Assembly (NCBI GenBank): GCA_947503285.1
Contig: CANNDD010000004.1
Location: 310,001 to 374,000 of the forward strand
Source: an uncultured Croceitalea sp.
Lineage (GTDB): Bacteria; Bacteroidota; Bacteroidia; Flavobacteriales; Flavobacteriaceae
Reading direction: 5' to 3'
DNA: 64,000 nt
A program made the translations under genes and the position numbers. This document shows, piece by piece, positions 23,769-34,562 of the stretch; the first letter of the stretch is position 1, and the number at the start of each line of letters is the position of its first letter. Below the pieces are notes generated by a model. It was not told the DNA's origin. It searched no databases and saw nothing but the letters and a program-made list of their open reading frames with translations.

Positions 23769-23806
23769 GCGCTCATGAATAACAGGTATTCCGTTAATTT
23801 GTAATC

Positions 23807-24184
23807 ATGAAAACACCCCTTCACATTTTAGGCCTTGTTTTTTTGTGTATGGCATGTCAGACACCCCCCAAAAGGGCCTGTAACGATTTTAAAACCGGAA
23901 ACTTCAAGTTTACCTCGACAATCGATGGCGAAGAAGTAACCACTAATTTTAGCCGTACCGAAACCCTTGAAATAGACTATTTTCAAGGAAATCAAGATTC
24001 TTCGACCGTGAAATGGGTCAACGATTGTGAATATGTTTTAAGACGTATCAATCCTAATAATCGGGCTGAAGAAAAACCGATCTTAATAAAAATTTTGACT
24101 ACTACGGATAGTTCTTATACATTTGAATTCGGTACGGTAGGCGATTCGAAGCGATTGCGGGGTACCGCTTATAAAATAAACTGA
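23807..24184 (+). CDS. Small lipoprotein, unknown function
   Basis: 125 aa with a lipoprotein signal (MKTPLHILGLVFLCMACQ, lipid-modified Cys at residue 17). The mature domain is about 105 residues, with Cys in 'RACNDFKTGNFKF' and 'WVNDCEYVLRRI', possibly a disulfide. Close homologues in Flavobacteriia are often mislabelled 'DNA topoisomerase IV' because of genome neighbourhood. The ATG of TerC follows 2 nt after its stop. Confidence 0.8.
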   Translation: MKTPLHILGLVFLCMACQTPPKRACNDFKTGNFKFTSTIDGEEVTTNFSRTETLEIDYFQGNQDSSTVKWVNDCEYVLRRINPNNRAEEKPILIKILTTTDSSYTFEFGTVGDSKRLRGTAYKIN

Positions 24185-24186
24185 CC

Positions 24187-24999
24187 ATGTTTGAAATTTT
24201 TGCGAGCCCCGATGCCTGGGTAGCCCTTTTAACACTTACTTTTCTTGAGATTGTTTTAGGCATCGACAACATCATTTTCATCTCTATTGCCGCCGGAAAA
24301 CTCGAACAAAAAAATCGGAAGAAAGCCACCAATATCGGGTTAGTGCTGGCCATGGTCATGCGAATCGTACTTTTGTTCGGTATTACATGGTTGACCTCAC
24401 TAAAAAAACCTTTTCTGGTCTTGAATGAATCTTGGATTCATGGTGGCATCAGTTGGCAAGCGTTAATTTTGTTTTTGGGAGGATTATTTCTACTCTATAA
24501 GAGCACTAAGGAGATTCATGAAAAAGTTGAGGACAGGGGGCATGATGAACGTGAGGTAAAAAAAGGACGTTCTTCATCACTGACCAATGCCATTATTCAA
24601 ATTACGGTCATCAATATCGTGTTTTCCTTTGATTCCATTCTAACCGCCATTGGTATGACCAATGGTATTTCACCAAATCCGGACGACGCCCTTATTTTAA
24701 TGATCGTTGCCGTTGTGGTATCGGTCATTATCATGATGCTATTCGCCAATCCCGTTGGCGAATTTGTGGGCAAACACCCTTCGATACAAGTTCTCGGTCT
24801 TTCGTTTTTGATCTTGATCGGGTTTATGTTGATTGCAGAAGCCGCCCACTTGTCCCATCTCGTAGTGTTCAACAACGAAGTAGGAACCATACCAAAAGGA
24901 TACCTCTACTTCGCCATTGCATTTTCACTCATGGTAGAGTTTTTGGATATGCGCATGCGGAAAAACAAAAAGCCGGTAACTGAAACTTCTGACGATTAA
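24187..24999 (+). CDS. TerC-family integral membrane protein
   Basis: 270 aa, seven or more membrane helices. The family signature acidic residues in the membrane are visible: 'LEIVLGIDNIIFISIAAGK' and 'FSFDSILTAIGMTNG'. TerC proteins (Alx, MeeY and others) are linked to tellurite resistance and manganese or other metal export; the substrate here is not shown. A cytoplasmic loop is rich in charged residues (about 105-130). Confidence 0.9.
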   Translation: MFEIFASPDAWVALLTLTFLEIVLGIDNIIFISIAAGKLEQKNRKKATNIGLVLAMVMRIVLLFGITWLTSLKKPFLVLNESWIHGGISWQALILFLGGLFLLYKSTKEIHEKVEDRGHDEREVKKGRSSSLTNAIIQITVINIVFSFDSILTAIGMTNGISPNPDDALILMIVAVVVSVIIMMLFANPVGEFVGKHPSIQVLGLSFLILIGFMLIAEAAHLSHLVVFNNEVGTIPKGYLYFAIAFSLMVEFLDMRMRKNKKPVTETSDD

Positions 25000-25068
25000 T
25001 CGTTTGAAGATTTTCCAAAAAACAATGTCGTTGCTGCAGGGAACACCAAAAAAGCTATGTTAGCGCGT

Positions 25069-26025
25069 CTAATTGGGCCTACTAAAGGCCATCTTCGGAT
25101 TACCCTCCTTCTGTTTCTTAAATAAAGCTTGCTGTTGCTTAACGGTCATGGTACTACCGTCATGGCTCCACCCTGGAGGACCGAAGACATACATCAATTT
25201 GTGGGATAGTTTTGGTGATTTCTTCATGTCGTTCCAAATATCCTTGAACTCATGTGTCAAAATCACCATAGGGTTGTACGATTCAGGTGCATGGATTACC
25301 CCATACTTAACATCAATGGTGTCATCAAGTTCTTTCCAAGTACCGAACAGCTTATCAAAAATATTCAGAAAACCCCCATGGTTCTTATCCAAATATTCCA
25401 CGTTCTGGGCATGGTGTACTTGATGCATGGTATGGGTGTTGAAAATCTTTTCTAAAAACCCCAGTTTAGGCACATAGACCGAATGCAGTTGAAATTGCCA
25501 TAATGCCTCGATACCCAAACAGACCACCACCATTTCAGGAGGAAAACCGATAGCGGTCATCCACACATAAAATAAGGGTTTGTACAGTATGGTAAACCAG
25601 CCGTTTCTAATGGCCGTGCCCAAGTTGAAATTGTCAGAGGAATGGTGTACGATATGCGCCGCCCATAACAATCGAATCTCATGGTTGGCCCTATGAAACC
25701 AATAATAGGTAAAATCATCGGCCAACATACAGAGCAACCAAACGTACCAGACATATCCAAAAGACTCGTAGCCCAGAAAATTTTGACGCACCCCGTTTAC
25801 AAGCGGATTGCACAATTCGTAGACCCCATTAAAAAGAACGATCGCAAAGATAACCTTAAACAAAGGACCCAAAAGTGCAGAGCCCACTCCCATGAATCCA
25901 CTAGCCGCTAAATCTTTCCAATCATATAAATCATCATCACCATGTGTTTTGCTATACGTTAACTCAAATAAGATAAACGCAATAAAAACGGGCACTCCGT
26001 ACACCAACGGGTTAGTAAAATCCAT
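25069..26025 (-). CDS. Sterol desaturase / fatty acid hydroxylase family protein
   Basis: 318 aa with about four membrane helices and the His boxes of the membrane di-iron hydroxylases: 'YYWFHRANHE', 'WAAHIVHHSSDNF' and 'FNTHTMHQVHHAQN'. The family hydroxylates or desaturates lipids using O2; the substrate cannot be told from the sequence. Monocistronic. Confidence 0.9.
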   Translation of the reverse strand: MDFTNPLVYGVPVFIAFILFELTYSKTHGDDDLYDWKDLAASGFMGVGSALLGPLFKVIFAIVLFNGVYELCNPLVNGVRQNFLGYESFGYVWYVWLLCMLADDFTYYWFHRANHEIRLLWAAHIVHHSSDNFNLGTAIRNGWFTILYKPLFYVWMTAIGFPPEMVVVCLGIEALWQFQLHSVYVPKLGFLEKIFNTHTMHQVHHAQNVEYLDKNHGGFLNIFDKLFGTWKELDDTIDVKYGVIHAPESYNPMVILTHEFKDIWNDMKKSPKLSHKLMYVFGPPGWSHDGSTMTVKQQQALFKKQKEGNPKMAFSRPN

Positions 26026-26091
26026 AAAAAATCAAGTATTTAAATAAGGTTTGTATCAATAGATAACGCATAAAATAGCTAGAATAATGTT

Positions 26092-28719
26092 CTAAAACAA
26101 AGTTGTTTGATCTAAACCTTTAATATCAGAATCCGTGCCAGTTTCCCCATTGGAAACATTTTCTTCATCTACAACTTCAATTTCATGCGCTGTTTGTGTT
26201 TCAGGTTCTTCAAAAGGAAGGGATTCTAACGAATTTACATTCCTCACCTTTTCTGAAGTCAGTTGATTGCCCATGGCACGAATTCCTTTTACCGAAATAA
26301 AATCCTCTACATCCACTTTTAAGTTTGGTTTGGCATCTTTGCCCCTGGGTTTTACAAATTCCAATTCGACCACAGGTCTCCAATCCGTAGAAATCAATTC
26401 TAATTGTGACTTAGGGTGTTCGCTTATGATAAGTTCTTCTTTATTGGTGTTTTCAATTAAAAAGCGTTTGATGTAATACCGCTCTTTTTCCCCATCAAAA
26501 TAAATTGCCGAAATCGGTTTTTTGGATTTCCATTTCTCAAGGATGATCATATCATCGTCGAATCGGGTATTCAAATCGGGTAAAATGGTCTTGACAAAAC
26601 CCTTTTGGTTCGCCACCAACAACATGTCATCTGGTCTAAATTCCCCCAAAAGTTCTCCGCGCTCATCGACATTTAGACGCTGTACGATATCATCAAACCA
26701 TATTTTACGAGGTTTTAAGGTCGAAAGCCCCTTTTCTTTCAATTCAATGCGTTTCACCGGGTATTTGGTCACAATATTCCCTTTCGAGCCCCGTCCCTTG
26801 ATCAAAACATCGGCAAAATCAATATCCCATTTCAACTTTTTGATGCTTCCAGACTGCCGCAAATGCACGGTCACTACCTCAGCCTCACCATTAGGGTTTG
26901 CAGTGAAATAAAGCACATCAGAATTGGCTTTTCCTGTGGTCAAAGGGTACAGCTTGTCACGTGTAATGCTAGTTACGTTAAAGCGCTTGATATAACTCGG
27001 TCCGCCACGACCATCTTTGTAAATCATATTATAGGTGGTGCGCTTGTCCTTTTTCTTAAAGACAGCGACATAAATGATGTTCTTGTCCACAAAAGTCTTG
27101 GCGTCGACTTTGGTCACCATCATCTCCCCTTTTTTAGTAAAGACAATGATGTCATCGATATCACTGCAATCGGTAACATATTCATCACGACGCAAAGACG
27201 TGCCTACAAAGCCCTCTTCACGATTTACATAAAGTTTTGTATTACGAATAACGACCTTTGTCGCCTCAATATCATCAAAAATGCGTATTTCAGATTTTCG
27301 CTCCCGACCCTTGCCATATTTCTTTTTCAGATCTTGGAAATAATCAATGGCGAAATCAACAAGGTGGGTCAAATGGTTCTTGGTCTCCGCAATGCGTTCC
27401 TCTAAATTGTCCAGATGCTGTTTTGCCTTGTCCAAATCAAATTTCGAGATACGTTTGATACGGATTTCGGTCAACCGCACGATATCATCCTCAGTGACCG
27501 GCCTTCGCAAATGTTCGATGTGAGGTTTAAGACCTTTATCAATAGCTTGAATGACCCCTTCCCAAGTCTCTTCTTCCTCTATTTCGCGATAGATGCGATT
27601 TTCAATAAAAATCCGTTCCAAAGAAGCAAAATGCCATTGCTCTTCCAGTTCGTGCAATTGAATCTCAAGCTCTGCCTTTAAAAGTTCCACGGTATTATCG
27701 GTTGACCTTCGAAGCATTTCGCCCATACCCATAAAAATGGGCTTATTATCTTCAATAATACATCCCAATGGGGAAATCGACGATTCGCAGGCCGTAAATG
27801 CATAAAGGGCATCTATCGTTTTGTCAGGGGATATTCCAGAAGGAAGATGGACCAAAATCTCGACCTCCGCAGCTGTATTATCCTCGATTTTCTTGATTTT
27901 TATCTTACCCTTGTCATTCGCCTTAAGTATGGAGTCTATTAAAGAAGAGGTATTGGTTCCATAAGGTATCTCCTTAATAACCAAGGTGTTCTTATCAAAG
28001 GTATCTATTCGTGCCCGAACACGGATCTTACCGCCTCTTAAGCCATCATTGTAATTGGTGACATCTATGATCCCAGCTGTTGGAAAATCGGGAAACAGTT
28101 TAAACCCCTTTCCTTTTAAGTGTTTTATGGAGGCATCAATGAGCTCATTGAAATTGTGGGGCAACACTTTTGTTGACAAACCAACCGCGATTCCCTCCGC
28201 ACCCTGTGCAAGAAGCAATGGAAACTTTACCGGGAGATTGACCGGCTCTTTTTTTCTACCATCATAAGAAAGTTGCCATTCGGTGATTTTCGGGCTAAAA
28301 ATAACGTCTAAGGCAAACTTTGATAATCGGGCTTCTATGTATCGTGAAGCTGCAGCCCTGTCGCCGGTCAAGATATTTCCCCAGTTCCCCTGTGTATCAA
28401 TAAGCAGGTCTTTCTGACCTATCTGAACCATGGCATCAGCGATACTGGCGTCACCATGGGGGTGATATTGCATCGTATGCCCAACTACATTAGCTACTTT
28501 ATTGTACCTGCCATCATCCAACTCTTTCAACGAGTGCATGATACGACGCTGCACGGGCTTGAACCCATCTTCTATTGCCGGTACCGCCCGTTCAAGAATG
28601 ACGTAAGAAGCATAGTCTAAAAACCAATCTTTATACATGCCCGTTACCCGGGTCAGCGCATTGTCAGAAGCTTCTTCTTGATTTGAAAACCCCTCTGTCA
28701 ACTCTTCGTTCTCTTCCAT
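26092..28719 (-). CDS. parC: DNA topoisomerase IV subunit A
   Basis: 875 aa. It is the DNA-breaking subunit of topoisomerase IV, which separates linked daughter chromosomes. Near the N-terminus are 'RAVPAIEDGFKPVQRRIM' and 'YHPHGDASIADAMVQIGQ', and the active-site Tyr is in 'RAAASRYIEARLSK'. The C-terminal part lacks a GyrA box and is a divergent beta-propeller, supporting ParC over GyrA. It lies downstream of parE by 27 nt. The acidic C-terminal tail is lineage-typical. Confidence 0.95.
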   Translation of the reverse strand: MEENEELTEGFSNQEEASDNALTRVTGMYKDWFLDYASYVILERAVPAIEDGFKPVQRRIMHSLKELDDGRYNKVANVVGHTMQYHPHGDASIADAMVQIGQKDLLIDTQGNWGNILTGDRAAASRYIEARLSKFALDVIFSPKITEWQLSYDGRKKEPVNLPVKFPLLLAQGAEGIAVGLSTKVLPHNFNELIDASIKHLKGKGFKLFPDFPTAGIIDVTNYNDGLRGGKIRVRARIDTFDKNTLVIKEIPYGTNTSSLIDSILKANDKGKIKIKKIEDNTAAEVEILVHLPSGISPDKTIDALYAFTACESSISPLGCIIEDNKPIFMGMGEMLRRSTDNTVELLKAELEIQLHELEEQWHFASLERIFIENRIYREIEEEETWEGVIQAIDKGLKPHIEHLRRPVTEDDIVRLTEIRIKRISKFDLDKAKQHLDNLEERIAETKNHLTHLVDFAIDYFQDLKKKYGKGRERKSEIRIFDDIEATKVVIRNTKLYVNREEGFVGTSLRRDEYVTDCSDIDDIIVFTKKGEMMVTKVDAKTFVDKNIIYVAVFKKKDKRTTYNMIYKDGRGGPSYIKRFNVTSITRDKLYPLTTGKANSDVLYFTANPNGEAEVVTVHLRQSGSIKKLKWDIDFADVLIKGRGSKGNIVTKYPVKRIELKEKGLSTLKPRKIWFDDIVQRLNVDERGELLGEFRPDDMLLVANQKGFVKTILPDLNTRFDDDMIILEKWKSKKPISAIYFDGEKERYYIKRFLIENTNKEELIISEHPKSQLELISTDWRPVVELEFVKPRGKDAKPNLKVDVEDFISVKGIRAMGNQLTSEKVRNVNSLESLPFEEPETQTAHEIEVVDEENVSNGETGTDSDIKGLDQTTLF

Positions 28720-28746
28720 GTATTACAAATCGCTTATAAGTATGAT

Positions 28747-30603
28747 TTACAGTTGATTTTCTTCAACTAAATCAAGTTCTACTTTAAGATTTTTAATGAT
28801 GAATTCTTGCCTATCAGGCGTATTTTTCCCCATATAGAACTTCAATAATTCCTCTATGGACATGGCCTTATCCAACATTACCGGTTCTAAACGAATATCA
28901 TCGCCGATAAAATATTTGAACTCGTCGGGGGAAATCTCGCCCAAACCCTTAAATCGGGTTATCTCAGGTTTACCCGTCAATTTTTCGATTGCATTTCGCC
29001 GTTCTTCTTCGCTATAGCAGTAAATCGTTTCCTTTTTATTTCGAACCCTGAACAGTGGTGTTTGCAGAATGTACAAATGGTTCTCTTTTATCAATTCTGG
29101 AAAAAACTGGAGAAAAAAGGTAATCAATAGTAATCGAATATGCATACCGTCAACATCGGCATCCGTAGCAATGACGATATTATTGTATCGCAGGTCTTCC
29201 ATCGAATCCTCAATATTCAAGGCTGCCTGAAGCAAATTGAACTCTTCGTTTTCATAAACGATTTTTTTTGACATTCCGTAAGAGTTCAGTGGCTTTCCCC
29301 TGAGACTGAATACCGCCTGGGTATTGACATCCCTTGATTTGGTTATGGAGCCCGATGCGGAATCCCCTTCGGTAATGAACAATGTGCTCTCTAACCGCCT
29401 GTCTTTCTTCATGTCTTGAAGGTGTACCCTACAATCACGAAGTTTCTTATTGTGAAGACTTGCTTTTTTCGCCCTATCACGTGCCAATTTTCGAATTCCG
29501 GACAGTTCTTTTCGTTCTTTTTCCGCTTGAACGATTTTTTTTTGAAGTGCCTCGGCGGCGGCGGGATTCTTATGTAGGTAGTTATCCAAATACCTGCCGA
29601 TAAAGTCGTTGATATAGGTGCGTACCGTGGGCAAATCCCCTCCCATATCCGTAGAGCCCAATTTTGTCTTGGTCTGACTTTCAAATACCGGTTCCATTAC
29701 TTTGATCGCAATGGCGGAAATGATTGATTTTCTGATATCGGAAGCATCGTAGTTCTTTCCATAAAAATCACGGACCGTCCGCACGATAGCTTCTCGAAAA
29801 GCTGCTTGGTGGGTACCGCCCTGGGTGGTATGCTGCCCATTGACAAAAGAATGGTACTCTTCACTGTACTGGGTCTTACTATGGGTTATCGCCACTTCAA
29901 TATCATCGCCTTTGAGGTGGATGATCGGATACAAAAAATCTTCTTGGTTGTTATTATCCTCCAAAAGGTCTTTCAGGCCGTTTTCAGAATGAAACTTTTC
30001 ACCGTTAAAAACTATGGTCAGTCCTGGATTTAAGTATACATAATTCTTGAGCATGCGTTCTACATACTCATTACGGTACTTGTATTTTTTGAAGATGGTC
30101 TCATCTGGCACAAAGGTTACTTTGGTGCCCCGACGTTTTGTGGAATCGACCAAATCTTCTTGAACAAGATTGCCTGCTTTAAACGATGCGGCCTTTGATT
30201 GTCCATCGCGTATGGATTCTACCTTGAAAAAATTTGACAGCGCATTGACGGCTTTCGTACCTACCCCATTCAGCCCCACTGATTTTTTAAAGGCCCTTGA
30301 ATCATACTTTCCGCCCGTGTTCATTTTTGAGACCACATCGACCACTTTCCCTAATGGAATGCCACGCCCATAATCACGAACACGCACTTCACTATCTTTG
30401 ATATTGATCTCGATGGTCTTTCCGGCCCCCATAACAAACTCATCAATACAGTTGTCAATGACCTCCTTCAAAAGGATATAGATGCCATCATCGGCAGACG
30501 ACCCATCGCCCAATTTACCGATATACATACCCGGACGCATGCGAATATGCTCTTTCCAGTCAAGGGAGCGTATGTTATCTTCGGTATATTGGGTATTTGC
30601 CAT
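28747..30603 (-). CDS. parE: DNA topoisomerase IV subunit B
   Basis: 618 aa. This is the ATPase subunit of topoisomerase IV. The GHKL ATPase is seen in '[16 protein letters not shown]', '[13 protein letters not shown]' and '[14 protein letters not shown]'. The TOPRIM domain has '[10 protein letters not shown]' and '[15 protein letters not shown]'. Its length is typical of ParE, without the insertion present in many GyrB. First gene of the parE-parC operon. Confidence 0.96.
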   Translation of the reverse strand: MANTQYTEDNIRSLDWKEHIRMRPGMYIGKLGDGSSADDGIYILLKEVIDNCIDEFVMGAGKTIEINIKDSEVRVRDYGRGIPLGKVVDVVSKMNTGGKYDSRAFKKSVGLNGVGTKAVNALSNFFKVESIRDGQSKAASFKAGNLVQEDLVDSTKRRGTKVTFVPDETIFKKYKYRNEYVERMLKNYVYLNPGLTIVFNGEKFHSENGLKDLLEDNNNQEDFLYPIIHLKGDDIEVAITHSKTQYSEEYHSFVNGQHTTQGGTHQAAFREAIVRTVRDFYGKNYDASDIRKSIISAIAIKVMEPVFESQTKTKLGSTDMGGDLPTVRTYINDFIGRYLDNYLHKNPAAAEALQKKIVQAEKERKELSGIRKLARDRAKKASLHNKKLRDCRVHLQDMKKDRRLESTLFITEGDSASGSITKSRDVNTQAVFSLRGKPLNSYGMSKKIVYENEEFNLLQAALNIEDSMEDLRYNNIVIATDADVDGMHIRLLLITFFLQFFPELIKENHLYILQTPLFRVRNKKETIYCYSEEERRNAIEKLTGKPEITRFKGLGEISPDEFKYFIGDDIRLEPVMLDKAMSIEELLKFYMGKNTPDRQEFIIKNLKVELDLVEENQL

Positions 30604-30781
30604 CTTTATACTTTTTGTAGGTTATCAATCGTCAAAATGATTTTTGAATTTTATGGGAGTTCCACCGGTCAACAACTTCTACATCGCACTAATATAGAAT
30701 TTAGGGGCAAAAATCAAAATGCCTGCTGCGGAAAGTAATCAACAAAAAAGTGTTAGGAAGTATTGATTGAATTACTAAAAA

Positions 30782-32638
30782 CTATAAGCTACAGTTACCA
30801 TCTTTTATTTCAATAGGTCTAGGATTATGTCCATTATTATTAATTGATGCTTGATTAATCCAATCTGTACTAAATAAGGTTTGCAGGCCGCAGAAATTAA
30901 TCAAGTTTGAATTATCCCAAATTGATAAATCCTCACAAAATACCAAACTAGATAGACCGTTTAGATTAGTCAAAGAAATATTTTCTCTTATAATTAAATC
31001 ACTATTAATTGTTTCTAGATTTTCTAGACCGTCTATATCTTTCAAATTCTGATTTAATTCTATTTGTAGATTAAGTCCAATATATTTCAAATTTTCCAAA
31101 CCATCTAAGTTTATTAAATTATAATGTTCCGCTATGCGGAAATTATCTCCGACTTCTGATAAAGATTTTAACCCGGTAATATTTTTAAGAGCTCCATTAA
31201 ATGCCAATTCCAGTCCACCACCTATTCGTTCAAGATGTAAAAATCCATCTAAATTTTTAAGGCTTGGGTTTTGACCTATCACAATATTGTCAGAAACCTC
31301 GGTAATATTTAAGAAAGAATCTATTGTCAAAAGCGATTCATGCTCAAGAATAGTAATCCCCTTCTCAATTGTTTTCAAACTTTCAAAATTATCGAGATTA
31401 AGAAGGCGATTATTTGATTGTAAAATCAAATAACCTCTTATATGTTTTAAACTTCTAAAACCATCAATATATGCAAGATTAGACATGGAAATTGATAAGC
31501 CATCAATAGATTCAATTAAATCAAATCCATCCAGCTTTTCTAAATTTTCGTTGCCAAAAATATTTATACGTAAAAGCATTTGTAATTCATCAAAACCTTC
31601 TATTACTAGAAGTTTAGGATTAAAGTCTATTTGTAAACTTCCTTCTTCTATTGACATTAGCCTTTTAAAACCTATTAACCGTTCAATCTCAGGATTTCTT
31701 CTTATTGTAACCCCGCGTTTTATTATTTCTATATTTTTAAATCCTAAAATTTCTTTAAGACTATTATTACCCCATATTGTTAGAGTTGTTGTGATTTCTT
31801 TTAAATTATGAAAGCCATTTATGGACTTTAACCTATTGTTATTTTCTATTTCTATTAGAGCAACTTCAGAATTAACCAACTCATTAAAGCCATCTATTTC
31901 ACCTAAATTATTATTGTTGTTTATAACGATATTACCTTCTAATTGTTTTAAATTATCTAGAGCACTTATGTCAGACAATAATATGTTGTTTTTTATTAGT
32001 AGTCCACTTGTTATTTCAATCAAATTATCGAGCCCTTCTAGGCTTTCAATTAGACTATTATTAGTTATTATTAGCGTCCTCGTTTTTTCGATACTACTGA
32101 GCATATCAAGTCTTGAAATGCTTGACCCTTGAGAATTATCATTAATCTGCAGTAAACCTGTTATTGCAGTGTATCTTTCTGATCCAAATTCATCAACTTC
32201 CTGTTGTGAAGTCAAGATGACGTCACCTTCAAAGACCTTGGCAACGGGCCCTGACTCTAAAGTAGTAAATTGTCGTTGGCCACCATAAGCTATTCCTTCG
32301 CTATTAATCGCATAGGCCCGTATAAAATAAGAGATGTTTGCTTCCAAGTTCGTGAGTGTAACCTCAAAAGTGCCACTACCTGAACCAACGGTTTGTTTAC
32401 TGTCATTTACTGTAGGATTGGACGTAACGGCCCAAACAACCCCTCTTTCCGTAATAGTCGCTCCCCCATCATCCGAAACAGTTCCACCAACCGTAGCCGA
32501 AGCCTGACCAATCCCTGTGATTTCCGAAGTTGATAGGGTGGGAAGGTTTACAGTGATTCCTTCCATTTCTTCAGAGGAATCAGAAGAACATCCCGCAAAA
32601 ACCAATAGTGTAAAAGAAATAAAAAGCAGGTACCTCAT
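30782..32638 (-). CDS. LRR-like (receptor L-domain type) surface lipoprotein
   Basis: 618 aa from the ATG at 32638, which gives a proper lipoprotein signal (MRYLLFISFTLLVFAGCSSD, Cys 17). After it comes a fibronectin-III-like domain (about 30-135, 'ATVGGTVSDDGGATITERGV'). The rest is a run of ~24-residue repeats of the type LxxLxGLENLKxIxxxLxIxxN, like receptor L-domains and bacterial LRR proteins. It ends in 'KDGNCSL' and has no type IX C-terminal sorting domain. The gene is clearly more AT-rich than parE or ychF, suggesting recent acquisition. Probably a cell-surface binding protein; ligand unknown. Confidence 0.85.
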   Translation of the reverse strand: MRYLLFISFTLLVFAGCSSDSSEEMEGITVNLPTLSTSEITGIGQASATVGGTVSDDGGATITERGVVWAVTSNPTVNDSKQTVGSGSGTFEVTLTNLEANISYFIRAYAINSEGIAYGGQRQFTTLESGPVAKVFEGDVILTSQQEVDEFGSERYTAITGLLQINDNSQGSSISRLDMLSSIEKTRTLIITNNSLIESLEGLDNLIEITSGLLIKNNILLSDISALDNLKQLEGNIVINNNNNLGEIDGFNELVNSEVALIEIENNNRLKSINGFHNLKEITTTLTIWGNNSLKEILGFKNIEIIKRGVTIRRNPEIERLIGFKRLMSIEEGSLQIDFNPKLLVIEGFDELQMLLRINIFGNENLEKLDGFDLIESIDGLSISMSNLAYIDGFRSLKHIRGYLILQSNNRLLNLDNFESLKTIEKGITILEHESLLTIDSFLNITEVSDNIVIGQNPSLKNLDGFLHLERIGGGLELAFNGALKNITGLKSLSEVGDNFRIAEHYNLINLDGLENLKYIGLNLQIELNQNLKDIDGLENLETINSDLIIRENISLTNLNGLSSLVFCEDLSIWDNSNLINFCGLQTLFSTDWINQASINNNGHNPRPIEIKDGNCSL

Positions 32639-32788
32639 TTTTAAAATTAAGCTGGTTGAAATCATAAAAGTAGTATTGGGTAAAGTTTAAAACAGATTGT
32701 GTTCGATAAGATGGACGAAAATTGGTCAAACATCAAATTATTTATATCAAATCAATCTTTGATTGAGGTAATCGAGCATATTAACTAG

Positions 32789-33166
32789 CTATTCCAAGGT
32801 TGTAAATTCCACAATATTTCCGTAAACGACAACTTGTCCAGTCTTTGCATAGGCTCTAACCATATATGCTGTATTCGATTCCAATCCACTGATTGTCGCA
32901 CTAAAATCTTCAGTTCCGGAACCAACACTCTGCTCAATTCCATCTAAAGTTGGGGTATTAATTAGACCCCAAACAACTCCTTTATCTATTATTCTTGATT
33001 GGCCGTCTTCAATAAATGCACCCCCAACAGATACAGAATTTTGAGTAACATTTAATACTTCGGTTGTAGCAATACTAGGAAAAATATCACCTTCATCCTG
33101 CGAATCAGAAATTGAACATCCACATAAAAATAATGTAATTATAAAGGGAACTAAGTAATATTTCAT
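32789..33166 (-). CDS. Small lipoprotein with fibronectin-III-like domain
   Basis: 125 aa from the ATG at 33166 (MKYYLVPFIITLFLCGCSIS, Cys 17). The single domain ('SVSVGGAFIEDGQSRIIDKGVVWG ...' region, ending 'GNIVEFTTLE') is homologous to the N-terminal domain of the neighbour at 30782 ('ATVGGTVSDDGG ... RQFTTLES'). It stops exactly where the LRR part begins in that neighbour, so it looks like a duplicate that lost, or never had, the repeat region. AT-rich. Confidence 0.75.
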   Translation of the reverse strand: MKYYLVPFIITLFLCGCSISDSQDEGDIFPSIATTEVLNVTQNSVSVGGAFIEDGQSRIIDKGVVWGLINTPTLDGIEQSVGSGTEDFSATISGLESNTAYMVRAYAKTGQVVVYGNIVEFTTLE

Positions 33167-33232
33167 CTGAATCAAATCTAAATTGTACCAATTTTCACTA
33201 TTAATCGAAAAACTTTCTTACTAATTAAATAG

Positions 33233-34327
33233 CTAAACATTGAACCTAAAATGCATCACATCCCCGTCTTTAACGATGTATTCTTTCCCTTCGACCCGCA
33301 TTTTTCCAGCCTCTTTCACCTTGGTCTCACTGCCATACCCCACATAATCATTGTATGAGATCACTTCGGCGCGAATGAACCCTTTTTCAAAATCGGTATG
33401 GATGACCCCTGCCGCCTGTGGGGCGGTCGCCCCAATAGGTATCGTCCACGCCCGTACTTCTTTGGGTCCCGCTGTGAAATACGTTTCAAGATCCAACAGT
33501 TTATAGGCACCCCGAATCAATTTTGCTGAACCCGGCTCTGAAAGTCCCAAATCTTCTAAAAATAGCTGCCGTTCTTCAAACGTTTCCAATTCAGTGATGT
33601 CCGCTTCCGTACCCACGGCCAAAAAAATGACCTCGGCATTCTCATTGGCGACCGTTGCTTTTACCTTTTCAACATAGTCATTGCCATTTGCTGCGCCATC
33701 TTCATCGACATTACAGACATAGAGCACCGGCTTATCGGTGATCAATTGTAAAGGCTTAACGTAATCCATTCGTTCATCATCGGTCAACACAATAGCACGC
33801 ACTGATATCCCAGCTTCAAGACCCTCCTTGAGTTTTATGAGTACCGCTTCTTCTTTTTGCGCCTCTTTATTCCCCGTTTTTGCAGCGCGTTTTACCTTGT
33901 CAAGCTTCTTTTCCACACTTTCCAAATCTCGAAGCTGTAATTCGATATCAATGGTTTCCTTATCCCGGATGGGGTCTACGGAACCATCGACATGCACGAT
34001 ATTATCGTTATCGAAACAGCGTAAAACATGAAGAATCGCCTCGGTCTCACGAATATTACCCAAGAACTGGTTGCCCAGTCCCTCGCCTTTACTGGCACCT
34101 TTGACCAGACCGGCAATGTCAACGATTTCTACCGTCGCGGGGATAACCTTTTCTGGATTGACCAATGATTCCAGTTTTTTCAATCTGGTATCGGGCACAT
34201 TGACCACCCCAATATTAGGCTCGATGGTACAAAAAGGAAAGTTTGCGCTTTGTGCTTTTGCATTGGACAAACAATTAAAAAGGGTCGATTTCCCCACATT
34301 TGGCAATCCTACGATTCCGGCTTTCAT
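33233..34327 (-). CDS. ychF: Redox-regulated ATPase YchF (Obg family)
   Basis: 364 aa. P-loop 'GLPNVGKSTLF', G3-like 'DIAGLVKGASKGEGLGNQFL', and a C-terminal TGS domain ('LDLETYFTAGPKEVRAWTI', 'GYGSETKVKEAGKMRVEGK'). YchF/OLA1 hydrolyses ATP rather than GTP, binds ribosomes and dampens the oxidative stress response. Normal length. A -7-like element (TATTTTTG on the minus strand) lies at 34370-34377. Confidence 0.95.
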   Translation of the reverse strand: MKAGIVGLPNVGKSTLFNCLSNAKAQSANFPFCTIEPNIGVVNVPDTRLKKLESLVNPEKVIPATVEIVDIAGLVKGASKGEGLGNQFLGNIRETEAILHVLRCFDNDNIVHVDGSVDPIRDKETIDIELQLRDLESVEKKLDKVKRAAKTGNKEAQKEEAVLIKLKEGLEAGISVRAIVLTDDERMDYVKPLQLITDKPVLYVCNVDEDGAANGNDYVEKVKATVANENAEVIFLAVGTEADITELETFEERQLFLEDLGLSEPGSAKLIRGAYKLLDLETYFTAGPKEVRAWTIPIGATAPQAAGVIHTDFEKGFIRAEVISYNDYVGYGSETKVKEAGKMRVEGKEYIVKDGDVMHFRFNV

Positions 34328-34369
34328 AAAAAAGAAATTAGATTCTAGACATTAGACTAAAATAGCGTG

Positions 34370-34377
34370 CAAAAATA
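34370..34377 (-). promoter_or_regulatory. -7 promoter element of ychF
   Basis: Minus strand TATTTTTG, a TAnnTTTG match, 43 nt before the ychF start codon. Assigned by consensus only. Confidence 0.4.
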
Positions 34378-34562
34378 TGACTTTAAGTTTAAACCTTTTG
34401 ATGCGGGTAGAGATGGAACGTAATTAAAATATAAAAAGGTTTAAGTCTCACCTAGCAAAGCGATTTAGCCTCTATCATTCTTGAAGTTTTCCATTAAACC
34501 GAGAGACTTTTTGAAAATAGTTCACGCGAAAATAACAGTGCAATTTCCAAATAGTCCCGTCC

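Noticed and set aside
26863-27405. 180-codon plus-strand ORF within parC
   Set aside because: It lies antisense to a clear parC frame with conserved protein sequence; no domain or start signal.
30782-32638. Type IX secretion cargo
   Set aside because: The protein has a lipoprotein signal and lacks a C-terminal sorting domain, so export through T9SS is not supported.
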